Shown here: piece after piece, positions 36,937 through 46,081 of the stretch
Layout of the letters: each line of letters opens with the position of its first letter
How positions within the stretch are numbered: the first letter of the stretch is position 1
Origin: CAWCTD01 sp963798455
GTDB taxonomy: Bacteria > Acidobacteriota > Terriglobia > Bryobacterales > Bryobacteraceae
Direction: 5' to 3'
Assembly (NCBI GenBank): GCA_963798455.1
Contig: CAWCTD010000003.1
Coordinates: 1,240,001-1,304,000 of the forward strand
DNA: 64,000 nucleotides
Program-made: the position numbers and the translations under genes
The notes under the pieces: model-generated
What the model was told of the DNA's origin: nothing
Seen by the model: the letters and a program-made list of their open reading frames with translations, nothing else
The model's database searches: none

Positions 36937-38585
36937 GGCTTAGCTTGACAGCCCAACTTTGCGTGCTCGCGCGCATGCGAACGCCCACGATGCTGGTTCT
37001 GGCAGCCCTTATCTTCTCTGTTTCCATCGCCTTTCCCGACGTGCTTCTGGAAATCCGGCAATCGGCAATGGCACCGAATAGTGAAACAGATCACCCTCTC
37101 CCGCTGGCCGGCTCATGGGACGCGGGGAACTGCGGGTACCGCCTGGAGTGGCAACTGCAGCAGATTAAGATGGGGCATCATCTCTTGCCATGGGTATGGT
37201 TTGCCGATCCCGGGACGGAGGTCCCTTATGGCACAGTAACCTACCGAAAGGCCTTGCTTGAGCTTGCCTCTCTCCACCTTCCGTTCGTCATGGTTGGGAA
37301 ACAGTGGGAAGAAGTCCTTTACACTGATCCGGGCTTCTTTGCCCTTCCACCTTTGCAAAATGCCAACGTAATATCGGCGAAGGACGGTAGCATTCAGAAG
37401 AAGATCTCGCCCTTCGGTGCCGTAAACACCTGGCGGCTGGCAGGACGAATGTGGACTACTGACCCGCTCATTCAAAAGTTTCAGCAATGGTATCGAGATC
37501 CACCCCGTGTCATATTCCTCTCGAACAATGAGGCTGTCTGCCTGCGCATTTGGGAGGCCGATCAGGACAGAAGGTACGTTGAGCTGTACGGCCTAGAGAG
37601 GAATGACAACTTCAAGCGCCGCGTCTTCTACGACGAGGGCTGGCGGCCACGCTACAACGCATTGAAACAAGGCTTGCTCGACGGTCTTGATAGCCGCATT
37701 TGGAGAGCCAATGCTCGGTTCATCGCCTTCAATGCAGTTGGTCCGTGGTGGTTTGGTATGTACAAGGACTGGCAGAAGTACTCCTCGTACATCCCAAATC
37801 GGATCGAGGCCGCCCCCACCTTCTGGGACGGAGGCTCAGAGGAAGTCTACCAATCGCCTGGCGACGACATGGCCGATTTCAAAGTATATAGCCCACAGAT
37901 CCATGCGATGAACCTTCCCTTCATAGTCGCTGAAGCCCTACGCTTGAATCCATACTTCTGGTTCGAGTTCTCTACTTGGGATGGCGATGACAAAAAGCGA
38001 AAGTGGTATGCCAGTATTGGGCAGAAGTACAGCCCGGAGAGGTACGGCGGGATGGTGCAGTTTAACATGTGGATCACGCGCCCGCGGGTCGTGCGGGAAT
38101 ACCACGACAGCTGCTCCGTAGTGCCCTGGATGGATCCGATTATTGCTGCGGTTGATCGGGTTTATCAGCATCCAGTGCTTGAGCGTTTTTGGAGATCTGG
38201 GAAGCTGGTCGCCAATCCCACCAGGCCCCACCCATACCAGTCGGACGTCCCTGTAGAATACAGAAGCAAGGAACGAATGTTCCTGCTCAGTACTAACCTT
38301 GATCCCCCGCTGCCATGGCGGGGCGAGACGGTATTGCCAGTTTTTGCCCTCGCCCGGGTGATCGGGGCAGCTTCTGAACGTGAATGGCTTCTCTATGTCT
38401 TTACACCGATAGGTGACCGGAGGCGGATCCAAATCACAATCCCAGGGTATCGTGACGTGACGGCGGACGGTACGGTTGGGGGCGCCTTCTATGTCATTTC
38501 TGAGAAGAATGGAACAGTGCTGAGTGCCGTGTCGAACGTGTTCGATGTCGTCGGTGAATCGCGTATTCCTCACTCCGGCTGCTAG
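36924..38585 (+). CDS. Secreted or membrane-anchored protein, possible glycan-active enzyme
   Basis: 553 residues. A hydrophobic segment near residues 22-40 (TMLVLAALIFSVSIAFPDVL) is a signal anchor or signal peptide. The mature part is rich in Trp and aromatic residues (HHLLPWVWFADPG; ARFIAFNAVGPWWFGMYKDW; NPYFWFEFSTWDGDDKKRKW). This is reminiscent of the barrel of glycoside hydrolases, with several buried Asp/Glu, but I cannot match a named family. Its place inside the exopolysaccharide operon, beside the polymerase gene, suggests a periplasmic tailoring or degrading enzyme. Confidence 0.6.
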   Translation: MAGVRLSLTAQLCVLARMRTPTMLVLAALIFSVSIAFPDVLLEIRQSAMAPNSETDHPLPLAGSWDAGNCGYRLEWQLQQIKMGHHLLPWVWFADPGTEVPYGTVTYRKALLELASLHLPFVMVGKQWEEVLYTDPGFFALPPLQNANVISAKDGSIQKKISPFGAVNTWRLAGRMWTTDPLIQKFQQWYRDPPRVIFLSNNEAVCLRIWEADQDRRYVELYGLERNDNFKRRVFYDEGWRPRYNALKQGLLDGLDSRIWRANARFIAFNAVGPWWFGMYKDWQKYSSYIPNRIEAAPTFWDGGSEEVYQSPGDDMADFKVYSPQIHAMNLPFIVAEALRLNPYFWFEFSTWDGDDKKRKWYASIGQKYSPERYGGMVQFNMWITRPRVVREYHDSCSVVPWMDPIIAAVDRVYQHPVLERFWRSGKLVANPTRPHPYQSDVPVEYRSKERMFLLSTNLDPPLPWRGETVLPVFALARVIGAASEREWLLYVFTPIGDRRRIQITIPGYRDVTADGTVGGAFYVISEKNGTVLSAVSNVFDVVGESRIPHSGC

Positions 38586-38598
38586 GTCAGATAGAAGG

Positions 38599-39888
38599 AT
38601 GATCTCAACCAACATGGCCGGATACCTATGGACGCCGGGTGTCGTCCGCCATCTTGGGAAGGGTATCCACTGGATTATGCCTCATGTAGCTGTCGCAGTG
38701 CTGTTCATTGGCATGCTTTCGGGGGTGACGATTCCCGCCATGTACTTGCCTGGCGACAGGCAGGTTGGGTACGCGCTGATGGTCTGCAGTCTGGCGGTGT
38801 CGTTGGCGGCGGCCACTTGGGTGAGGCAGTACGGAGCGTGGCGGCCGTCCGCCACGATGTTTGGATTTCTGCTGTGTGTCATTACTGTGTCAGGTGTGCC
38901 GGGAATCTTTGTCCACCCCTCGGAGGCGGCATCGTCGGGCCTGCTGTTCGCCGTTCTGCTTGCAGTGCGCAATTATCTATGTTTCACGGCTCTCCCGCGC
39001 GCCTCAGTCGTCTATCGCTCCCGGATGGCCAATGCCGTTGTTGGATGGGTGCTCCTCAGTTCTGTTCTCGTAATGTTGGGCAGCCTGCATGCCGCTTCAG
39101 TCTCCGGCATCTCCTTGCATTCCTCCACGCGGTTGACGGGGGAGGGGCACTATTGGCTTAATGCAAACACAGCCGGCGTGTACACTGCGTTGGGCATTCT
39201 GTGCGCTGTTATGGCCAGGTTTCTCCCATGGGTTTTACGGATGTTTGTGATTCTTCTTGGCTCTTATGTGCTTCTACTGACGCAGTCCCGGACGGCGCTG
39301 CTGGCATTGATCGTCGCACTCGCGGTGTATGTTGCTATCCGGCGCCGTTATGGGAAGGTACAGTTGCTGGCGCTCGGGCTCTTGGGCTGCCTCGGCGGCA
39401 TGTACGTGAGCAATCCGTTGGTCGATTCCATACGTCGCGGCGGGCAGGTAGGAGCGATGATCCGCCGCACCGAGACCGCGCGCGGCGATCGATGGTCCGG
39501 ACGCGTAGCCATGGTCCGCGTGGCGACATCGCGCCTGCGCGAGTCGCCCGTGGTGGGTTTCGGATTCATGTCGGAGGGGTCCCGCATCGACAATGGGTAC
39601 TTAAGTTATGCGGTGGAAACCGGAATCCTGGGTCTCTCGGTATACGCGGCCCTGCTTGCACTTGTCCTGAGCCGCGCTGTCAAGCTGCTTCGGACGAGTA
39701 TGCCTCGCAATCTCCAGACTCTGGGCTGCTACACAGTCTGCCTCACGGCATTCCTATTGGCGCACGCAGTGGGAGAAAAGACTCATCCCTTTCAGATCGC
39801 CTTCACCGGATCCAACGCATGGGCCCTTCTTGCGGGACTGGTCTTCCTCCATACATCACACTCACGGCAGTGGGTTCGGCCATCGTAA
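38599..39888 (+). CDS. Wzy-type polymerase / O-antigen ligase-like protein
   Basis: 429 residues from the ATG at 38599 (GAAGG just upstream). About 10-12 transmembrane helices are visible (VAVAVLFIGMLSGVTIPAMY; FVILLGSYVLLLTQSRTALL; SYAVETGILGLSVYAALLAL). LLTQSRTALLALIV and a large loop ending FGFMSEGSRIDNGYLSYAVE are characteristic of the Wzy/WaaL superfamily, where the Arg of QSR and the conserved His/Arg residues act on the lipid-linked glycan. It would polymerise the repeat units in the periplasm. Confidence 0.88.
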   Translation: MISTNMAGYLWTPGVVRHLGKGIHWIMPHVAVAVLFIGMLSGVTIPAMYLPGDRQVGYALMVCSLAVSLAAATWVRQYGAWRPSATMFGFLLCVITVSGVPGIFVHPSEAASSGLLFAVLLAVRNYLCFTALPRASVVYRSRMANAVVGWVLLSSVLVMLGSLHAASVSGISLHSSTRLTGEGHYWLNANTAGVYTALGILCAVMARFLPWVLRMFVILLGSYVLLLTQSRTALLALIVALAVYVAIRRRYGKVQLLALGLLGCLGGMYVSNPLVDSIRRGGQVGAMIRRTETARGDRWSGRVAMVRVATSRLRESPVVGFGFMSEGSRIDNGYLSYAVETGILGLSVYAALLALVLSRAVKLLRTSMPRNLQTLGCYTVCLTAFLLAHAVGEKTHPFQIAFTGSNAWALLAGLVFLHTSHSRQWVRPS

Positions 39889-39914
39889 ACAGGTTCAATC
39901 ATCGAGGTGCTTTT

Positions 39915-41129
39915 GTGAAGTTATTGATCCACTGGCCACGCTTAGGCCCCTATCATGTTGCGCGGCTGCATGCAGCATTCTGTGCACTTAGTGCGGCTGG
40001 TGTAGTTGTCGGATCCCTTGAAACCGCAAGTGCGGACGACACAAACCCTTGGCAGCAGGTGCACTCGGCTACGTCTTTTGTGAGAGAGGTCGCGCTGCCG
40101 GGCCAGAACTACGACCGGGTGTCGGATGTATCCGTATGGCCGGCAGTGGCATCGGTGCTGAATAAGGTACGGCCAGACGCAGTGGTGATTGCGGGTTGGA
40201 GCTCTGTGGACGCGTGGAGTGCCCTGAGGTGGTGCAGACGTCAGCAGAGGGCGGCAATACTGATGACCGACACCAAGAGAGACAGCAGTCCGAGAGTCGG
40301 CTGGAAGGAGGCAGTGAAGCGAAGAATTGTACAGCAGTTTGACGCCGCCTTGTGTGGTGGGATACCTCATCGCTCGTATCTGGAAGAGCTGGGGATGCTG
40401 CCGGATAGGATCTTTGACGGGTGTGACGTGGTCGATAATGAGTATTTCGAGCAGGGCGCCGATAAGGTGAGGCAGGCCCCAGACCGATACCGCCCGGTGG
40501 TTGGGCTCGGATCCGGGCAACCCTTCTTCCTTGCATCGGCACGCTTTATTAAGCGCAAGAATATCAACGGATTACTAAGGGCATATGCGTCGTACCGTCT
40601 TGGGCTGAAGTGCAGAGGAGAGGCTGAGCATCCTTGGGGATTGGTAATCCTTGGAGGTGGAGCCGAGCGGGATGCTCTTGAGAGTGTGGTTCGGTCGGAA
40701 GGCATTCAGGGTGTGTGCTTTGCCGGTTTTCGTCAAATCGATCAACTTCCAGTCTACTACGGCTTAGCCGGCGCCTTTATCCATCCAGCCTTGCAGGATG
40801 AATGGGGTCTTGTTGTGAATGAGGCAATGGCCGCGGGCTTGCCTGTGATCGTTTCCAACCGCTGCGGATGCGCACCGGACCTAGTCCTCGAGAACAAGAA
40901 CGGATTCACTTTCGACCCGCAGGATGTGGGGAAGTTGGCACATCTTATGACGCTCTTCAGTTCTGGTCGCGTCGATGCCCGCGCGATGGGCGTGGCCTCG
41001 CGAGAGCATATCAAAGGATGGGGACTGGAACGCTTCGTGCACGGGCTTTGGGGATCCCTTCAGGCAGCACTTCGGAGCCGGCTCGACGCCGGTATTAACA
41101 GTGTGCGTTATGCGAAAGTGGGTTTATAG
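39915..41129 (+). CDS. GT4 glycosyltransferase
   Basis: 404 residues. I place the start at the GTG at 39915 (GAGGTG six bases upstream); the frame is open far upstream but that part only mirrors the polymerase gene. N-terminus MKLLIHWPRLGPYHVARLHA; donor domain FFLASARFIKRKNINGLLRA, LVILGGGAERDALESVV, and HPALQDEWGLVVNEAMAAGL with the E-x7-E pair (EWGLVVNE). One of five intact GT4 enzymes of the locus. Confidence 0.9.
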   Translation: MKLLIHWPRLGPYHVARLHAAFCALSAAGVVVGSLETASADDTNPWQQVHSATSFVREVALPGQNYDRVSDVSVWPAVASVLNKVRPDAVVIAGWSSVDAWSALRWCRRQQRAAILMTDTKRDSSPRVGWKEAVKRRIVQQFDAALCGGIPHRSYLEELGMLPDRIFDGCDVVDNEYFEQGADKVRQAPDRYRPVVGLGSGQPFFLASARFIKRKNINGLLRAYASYRLGLKCRGEAEHPWGLVILGGGAERDALESVVRSEGIQGVCFAGFRQIDQLPVYYGLAGAFIHPALQDEWGLVVNEAMAAGLPVIVSNRCGCAPDLVLENKNGFTFDPQDVGKLAHLMTLFSSGRVDARAMGVASREHIKGWGLERFVHGLWGSLQAALRSRLDAGINSVRYAKVGL

Positions 41130-41131
41130 TC

Positions 41132-42364
41132 ATGCATGTCCTTGAAGTCACACTAGGGTTTTACCCGGCGCAATCTTGGGGGGGGCCGGTCAAGGTCGTT
41201 CACCAGAACGGAAGGGAACTGGTGAGGCGGGGGCACCGCGTTACCGTCTATTGCTCGAACTTACTGGACAAACGACGACCTATACAGGCTGGTACATTCG
41301 AGCGACGCATGGATGGAATGCGAGTGGTTTATTTTGACACTTGGCATCTGCCTTGGTGGCCCGGTACGCTCGGTCCGTTCTGGTTACCCGACTTGCCGAC
41401 ATATCTAAAGCGAGAGATCGAAGCTTTCGATATCATTCACCTTAACGGCTATCGCAGCCCGATGATGCTAACCGTAGCGCAGGCCGCACGTCGCGCGGGG
41501 GTGCCAATAGTCACCCAGCCGCATGGCACTCTGCCGGTGATGGTGAGCTCATTGTGGACAAAGCGTGCCTATGATCGACTGTTCGGCTGGCGAGAACTGA
41601 AGGGAGTTGGAGCATTAGTTGCGTTGCAGGACGACGAGCGCCGCCAGGCTCTGGCGCGGGGCGTTCCGGAGGGTCGCATCGTGATCATACCGGACGGTAT
41701 CGATCCCCATGAGCGCGACACACTACCCGAACCAGGTAGCTTCCGGCGGCGTTTCGGATTGGGGGCAGAGCGGGCGGTTATCCTCTTTTTGGGGCGCATC
41801 AACAGGATTAAAGGTGCTGACATGTTGATCGAGGCCTTCGCCCGCATGCAGAATGTTGACGCCAAATTGGCTATTGTTGGCGCCGACGACGGGCAGTTGA
41901 CTGAGGTGCAAGCGTTGATTCGGCAGTTCGGCTTGGAGGAAAAGGTAATCCTGCCAGGGTTGTTGTCGGGCCCAGACGTGCTCGCTGCCCTTCAGGATGC
42001 GGACCTCTTCGTATTCCCCTCCCGGGCCGACGCGTTCGGCTTTTCCGTTGTCGAAGCCTGTCTTGTTGGGACGCCCATGGTCGTCACGGACCGATGCCAG
42101 ATCGCAAACGTCGTCAGGGACCGAGTGGCCGATGTAGTACCTTTCTGCGCGGACGCGTTCGCCACTGCCATGCAGCGGCTCTTGACGGATCAGGAGCGTC
42201 GTCAGCGTTACAGGGCGAACTGCCCTGCGCTTCTTGAAGAGGCCTTCTCCATTAGTGCGGTCGTGGACCGTCTGGAGGCAGTCTACAAACGGCTGGCTGC
42301 TGATCGAGTCCACTGCCCAGGGGAGAATTCGGTCCACGTCGCCGCATTGAGCCGGGAGGCGTGA
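41132..42364 (+). CDS. GT4 glycosyltransferase
   Basis: 410 residues, two bases after the previous gene. N-terminus MHVLEVTLGFYPAQSWGGPV (GG-containing loop); middle THPHGTL-like TQPHGTLPVMVSSLWTKRAY; donor domain VILFLGRINRIKGADMLIEA, KVILPGLLSGPDVLAALQDA and FPSRADAFGFSVVEACLVGT, where E and surrounding residues match the GT4 nucleotide-binding segment. Overlaps the acyltransferase gene by four bases. Confidence 0.92.
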   Translation: MHVLEVTLGFYPAQSWGGPVKVVHQNGRELVRRGHRVTVYCSNLLDKRRPIQAGTFERRMDGMRVVYFDTWHLPWWPGTLGPFWLPDLPTYLKREIEAFDIIHLNGYRSPMMLTVAQAARRAGVPIVTQPHGTLPVMVSSLWTKRAYDRLFGWRELKGVGALVALQDDERRQALARGVPEGRIVIIPDGIDPHERDTLPEPGSFRRRFGLGAERAVILFLGRINRIKGADMLIEAFARMQNVDAKLAIVGADDGQLTEVQALIRQFGLEEKVILPGLLSGPDVLAALQDADLFVFPSRADAFGFSVVEACLVGTPMVVTDRCQIANVVRDRVADVVPFCADAFATAMQRLLTDQERRQRYRANCPALLEEAFSISAVVDRLEAVYKRLAADRVHCPGENSVHVAALSREA

Positions 42365-43056
42365 GGAACGAAATAGAAGCGAGGTCCCAGCGGATGGGTC
42401 AATTGGGTAAGCATATATTGCTTGTGCTAGCGGAGGCGTGGGATAGCCCTTGGAAAGTCGGTAACGAGATCCACCGCTTGCTTCTCTTTCCAATCGCACG
42501 ACTGCACTTTCGGGTTCACGGCGTCCGATGGAAGACTGGCTGGAGGATTCATGGTCTTCCGCTCTTGCAGCGGCACCGGAGCGGCAAAATTGTGATCGGC
42601 GAAGCGCTAGACCTACGGTCTGCCATGGGGTCCAACCCGCTGGCTCCCAACCATCCGGTCGTGCTGAGTACTCGCCGCGCCGGCAGCCGCATCGTCATTG
42701 GGAACCACTTCGCGATGACGGGAGGTACGATCTGTGCGGATGTGTCCGTCGAGATCGGGAACCGTGTGAACGTCGGGGCGAATTGCCTCATAGTGGACAC
42801 GGACTTCCACCCGTTGGACCCTTCTCGAAGGTTAAGGGCACCAAACCAAGGAGAATGCGCGCCGGTGGTTATCGAGGATGACGTCTTCATCGGTATGAAT
42901 TGCCTGGTGCTGAAGGGTGTCAGGCTCGGCAGAGGCTGCGTGATCGGCGCAGGCAGCGTGGTGACGTCAGACGTGCCGCCCGGCATGATCGCAGCGGGTA
43001 ATCCGGCTCGTCCGATAAGGAGGGTGCAGCAACCCCAATGCGTATACTCATCGTAA
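42361..43056 (+). CDS. Left-handed beta-helix acyltransferase (WbbJ-like)
   Basis: 231 residues, GTG overlapping the upstream stop. Hexapeptide repeats run from about residue 110: IVIGNHFAMTGGTICADVSV, EIGNRVNVGANCLIVDTDFH, VVIEDDVFIGMNCLVLKGVR, VIGAGSVVTSDVPPGMIAAG. DTDFHPLDPSRR carries the catalytic-type His. These enzymes move acetyl or other acyl groups from CoA to sugars, so it probably O-acetylates the polysaccharide. It overlaps the next glycosyltransferase by 19 bases. Confidence 0.92.
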   Translation: MRNEIEARSQRMGQLGKHILLVLAEAWDSPWKVGNEIHRLLLFPIARLHFRVHGVRWKTGWRIHGLPLLQRHRSGKIVIGEALDLRSAMGSNPLAPNHPVVLSTRRAGSRIVIGNHFAMTGGTICADVSVEIGNRVNVGANCLIVDTDFHPLDPSRRLRAPNQGECAPVVIEDDVFIGMNCLVLKGVRLGRGCVIGAGSVVTSDVPPGMIAAGNPARPIRRVQQPQCVYSS

Positions 43057-44297
43057 CCCCCTATTTCCCTCCGGACCTGGGTCCGAGTGCGCCTCTATTC
43101 TGCATGCTCAGCCGCCAATTCCGCCAGCGCGGGCATGATGTGACGGTGCTCGCCGCAGTGCCCCACTACCCTACCGGTACTGTGTCGCCGGAATTTCGGG
43201 GTCATTGGATACAGCACTCGCTGGAGGATGACGTCAACGTTGTGCGCGTGCGAGTGCCTTCGGGCAACCGTTCGCGCCTCGGTTGTCGCGTGTCGCAGTT
43301 CGTCGCCTACCAGTTGGGAGCGGTCTGGGCGGGACTCCATGAGCCATACGATGTCCTCCTGGTGTGCAACCCGGCGCTCTGGACCTGGTTACCGGTCGCG
43401 GTATTGTCGGTGCTTCGGCGGAAGCCGGCGGTGTTTTCCGTGCACGATGTGTACCCCGATGTCGGCGTCTCGCTGGGTGTTTTCCGGAACAAGTCCATTA
43501 TCTGGGCTGTAGCAAGAATGGAACGATTCTGTCTCCATCACTCCGAGTATGTAAGATATCTTTCTGAGTCCTTCCGTCCCCGCCTCAGGGCACTCGGCGT
43601 TCCTACTTCGAAGATGACTCTGATCTACGACTGGGCGGATACCGACTTGATCCGACCACTGCCGCGTCATAACACCTTCTCGCAGGAACAGGGTCTGAAT
43701 GGCTTGTTTACCGTGATGTACGCGGGCAACTTAGGCCTTTCACAGGGTTTGGAGACCGTCCTCACGGCAGCCCGGCTCTTGGCGGATCGACCTGAGATCT
43801 CGTTCCTGTTTGTTGGAGACGGTTCTGGAAAAGAACATCTGGTGAAGAAAGGGCGGGAATTGGCCCTGACGAATGTTCGCTTCGTGCCCTTCCAGCCACG
43901 TCAGCGCTTGCCCGAAGTCCTTGCCAGCGCTGACGTTTCCCTGGTTGTACTGCGTCGGGGGATTGGCTCAGGCTCACTGCCCTCGAAGACGTTCTCGATT
44001 CTCGCGTCGGGGCGGCCGGTTCTTGCCTGTGTGGAGCAGCACACAGACACTTGGACCCTGCTGAAGAGGTCGGGTGCCGGACTGTGCCTCCCTCCTGAAG
44101 ATCCGGAGGCCCTGGCCGAGGCGATCCTTCAACTCAGGGATGACCCACTCAGGCGCCAACAGTTGGGCGTCAACGGACGAGCGTGGGTTCAAGCGCATCA
44201 TTCCCCCAAGATAGCCGCGGAACAGTTCGAACGATTGCTAATGGCCGCAATGGAGCGGACTTCGGTGTCCGGAGAACCCGAGCCGAGTGCGGTGTAG
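43038..44297 (+). CDS. GT4 glycosyltransferase (WcaI/WbuB-like)
   Basis: 419 residues. MRILIVTPYFPPDLGPSAPL is the N-terminal motif of the WbuB/WcaI branch, which often adds an amino sugar or fucose. Donor domain: LFTVMYAGNLGLSQGLETVL, FLFVGDGSGKEHLVKKG, VSLVVLRRGIGSGSLPSKTF and SILASGRPVLACVEQ. It overlaps the acyltransferase gene and precedes the initiating sugar transferase by 10 bases. Confidence 0.92.
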   Translation: MRILIVTPYFPPDLGPSAPLFCMLSRQFRQRGHDVTVLAAVPHYPTGTVSPEFRGHWIQHSLEDDVNVVRVRVPSGNRSRLGCRVSQFVAYQLGAVWAGLHEPYDVLLVCNPALWTWLPVAVLSVLRRKPAVFSVHDVYPDVGVSLGVFRNKSIIWAVARMERFCLHHSEYVRYLSESFRPRLRALGVPTSKMTLIYDWADTDLIRPLPRHNTFSQEQGLNGLFTVMYAGNLGLSQGLETVLTAARLLADRPEISFLFVGDGSGKEHLVKKGRELALTNVRFVPFQPRQRLPEVLASADVSLVVLRRGIGSGSLPSKTFSILASGRPVLACVEQHTDTWTLLKRSGAGLCLPPEDPEALAEAILQLRDDPLRRQQLGVNGRAWVQAHHSPKIAAEQFERLLMAAMERTSVSGEPEPSAV

Positions 44298-44307
44298 GCA
44301 TCCGCCA

Positions 44308-44901
44308 ATGGTCGCAAAGCGCGTGTTCGACATTGTGGCAAGCGCCGCGGCGCTGCTCCTGCTGGCGCCGGTCTTTGCCGTGGTAGGACTGGCCGTTTGC
44401 CTGGAGAGTGGCCGCCCCATTCTCTACTCGCAACGTCGCGTGGGGAGGCATCTCAAACAGTTCACAATCTGGAAGTTCCGGTCGATGCATAACGGAGCAG
44501 GGGGCGCGCCGCTGACGGTCGCACGCGATCCGCGAGTCACTAAAGTTGGAAGGGTCATCCGAGCGATGAAGCTGGACGAACTGCCGCAGTTGTGGAATGT
44601 ACTGAGAGGAGACATGAGCCTCGTGGGCCCCAGACCTGAGGTCCCACAGTACGTTGAATTCTACCGAGGCCGCTATGCAGCAATCCTGGAATTACGTCCA
44701 GGCATCACCGACTTGGCCTCTTTGAGGTTCTGCCGGGAGGAAGATGTGTTGGCGAGCTGCCCTGACCCCTCATCAGAATACGTTACATCGGTACTTCCGG
44801 CAAAACTTCACCTTGCAGAACAATACCGGGAGAAGCGCTCCTTCTGGCTGGACCTGATCATTCTGGCTCAAACGGCGGCCGCACTCGTGACCCGGCGATG
44901 A
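44308..44901 (+). CDS. Initiating undecaprenyl-phosphate sugar transferase (PssY/WcaJ C-terminal type)
   Basis: 197 residues from MVAKRVFDIVASAAALLLLA, a membrane helix of the monotopic phosphoglycosyltransferase (mono-PGT) family. QFTIWKFRSMHNGAGG and the Asp-Glu dyad in MKLDELPQLWNVLRGDMSLV form the active site, and GPRPEVPQYVEFY binds the donor. It transfers a sugar-phosphate to undecaprenyl phosphate as the first step of repeat-unit synthesis. It lacks the N-terminal CoA-binding-like domain of long WcaJ forms and is the short PglC-like form. Confidence 0.94.
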   Translation: MVAKRVFDIVASAAALLLLAPVFAVVGLAVCLESGRPILYSQRRVGRHLKQFTIWKFRSMHNGAGGAPLTVARDPRVTKVGRVIRAMKLDELPQLWNVLRGDMSLVGPRPEVPQYVEFYRGRYAAILELRPGITDLASLRFCREEDVLASCPDPSSEYVTSVLPAKLHLAEQYREKRSFWLDLIILAQTAAALVTRR

Positions 44902-45028
44902 GGAAAGGGTTCACGAGCAGAACGCCTGCGTATGAGACAGGAAGCGCCATTGTGGCTGGTGCCTATGTTGTGAACCGACTGGACACCTGAGTATGCGGAT
45001 GGAGGACGCATGGACGAGAGGAGGCATT

Positions 45029-46081
45029 ATGGGCACAGGTAGTACCAGCGCCGCCGCGGCCCCGAGCAAGGTATCTACAAGTAGCGGGGCACTTCCCGGC
45101 GCTGGCTTGGCGAAGTTTCTGCAACTCAGGGGACGGCGCATTGTGGAGGCAAACGGAGTGCTCTGGCACAGCGTCAGGAACGGCCTCTACATGAGCCTTC
45201 CATACCAACTGGAAGTTAGTCTGGAGCCGCGGCAGGTGAACGAGATGCTCAAATCCATGGGTGCTCTGGGGGTCCGTTTCCCCTCGCGTACCAGGCCTGG
45301 ACTCCCCAGCGGTCTTTACGTTTACCGGCACAGGAACTTCGATGTCCACGCCTTGCAGCGGCAGTTCCGCGCGAAGGTTCGCCGAGGACTCGACACGTGT
45401 GAAGTGCGCCGCGTTGCTGAGCAAGAGTTGCTGAGTCAAGGGCTTCAGTTGAACCTGCAAACGATGAGGCGCCAAGGGAGATACGACGCGGAGTTTGGCG
45501 ACCCTGAGCACTGGAGACGGTTCGTCGATGCGGTCCGACAGTGCCCGGAAGTGGTCCCCATGGGATCGTTTATGGGTGACCAACTCTTGGCTTACGCTAT
45601 CACCTGCCGAGAGGACGGCTGGCTCCATGTGCTGCACCAAATGTCCAGGAGTGACGCTCTCGAGCAATGCCCAAACCACGCACTGACGTTCGTGCTTACG
45701 CGCCAAATAACGACCGATCTGGCTCTCCAGGCGGTTTGCCTGGGTTACAAGTCAATCGTAGACAACGTCGGCCTTCACGAGTACAAGAGGCGGTTTGGCT
45801 ACGAGATGATCGAGCAGCACTCCGTCATCCAACTCCGTCCAGGCGCCTCGGCTCTGCTCTCGAACAGCCTGGCTATCAGTGCGATCCAGGTGCTGAGACG
45901 GCTCCGTCCCTCGGACCAGCGACTTGAATTGGCAGCCAGCGTCATGAGTGGCGCCAGGTTGTCCAAGGGCGTCCAGGCCGGGGTTGGGCCCGATCGGCCC
46001 ACCGTGCAGGGGGATGCGGAGCGAGAAGGCAATTCAGATCGGCCGGGCGGGAGGCTTCTTGCATGGCTGCGACAGACGTAA
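45029..46081 (+). CDS. FemAB/GNAT-like acyl- or aminoacyltransferase
   Basis: 350 residues from the ATG at 45029, which follows GAGAGGAGG; the frame also allows 44993. The first 30 residues are Ala/Ser-rich. The core shows FRAKVRRGLDTCEVRRVAEQ, VVPMGSFMGDQLLAYAITCR, VLHQMSRSDALEQCPNHALT and LGYKSIVDNVGLHEYKRRFG. This layout is that of the GNAT-fold FemAB/BioF2-type proteins common in exopolysaccharide loci. The substrate is unknown. Its end overlaps the aminotransferase start by 19 bases. Confidence 0.72.
   Translation: MGTGSTSAAAAPSKVSTSSGALPGAGLAKFLQLRGRRIVEANGVLWHSVRNGLYMSLPYQLEVSLEPRQVNEMLKSMGALGVRFPSRTRPGLPSGLYVYRHRNFDVHALQRQFRAKVRRGLDTCEVRRVAEQELLSQGLQLNLQTMRRQGRYDAEFGDPEHWRRFVDAVRQCPEVVPMGSFMGDQLLAYAITCREDGWLHVLHQMSRSDALEQCPNHALTFVLTRQITTDLALQAVCLGYKSIVDNVGLHEYKRRFGYEMIEQHSVIQLRPGASALLSNSLAISAIQVLRRLRPSDQRLELAASVMSGARLSKGVQAGVGPDRPTVQGDAEREGNSDRPGGRLLAWLRQT

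Noticed and set aside
39201..39914. A 238-codon extension upstream of the GT4 gene at 39915 in the same frame.
   Set aside because: It lies entirely over the polymerase gene, has no transmembrane or domain features, and a GTG with GAGGTG upstream at 39915 matches the usual GT4 N-terminus.
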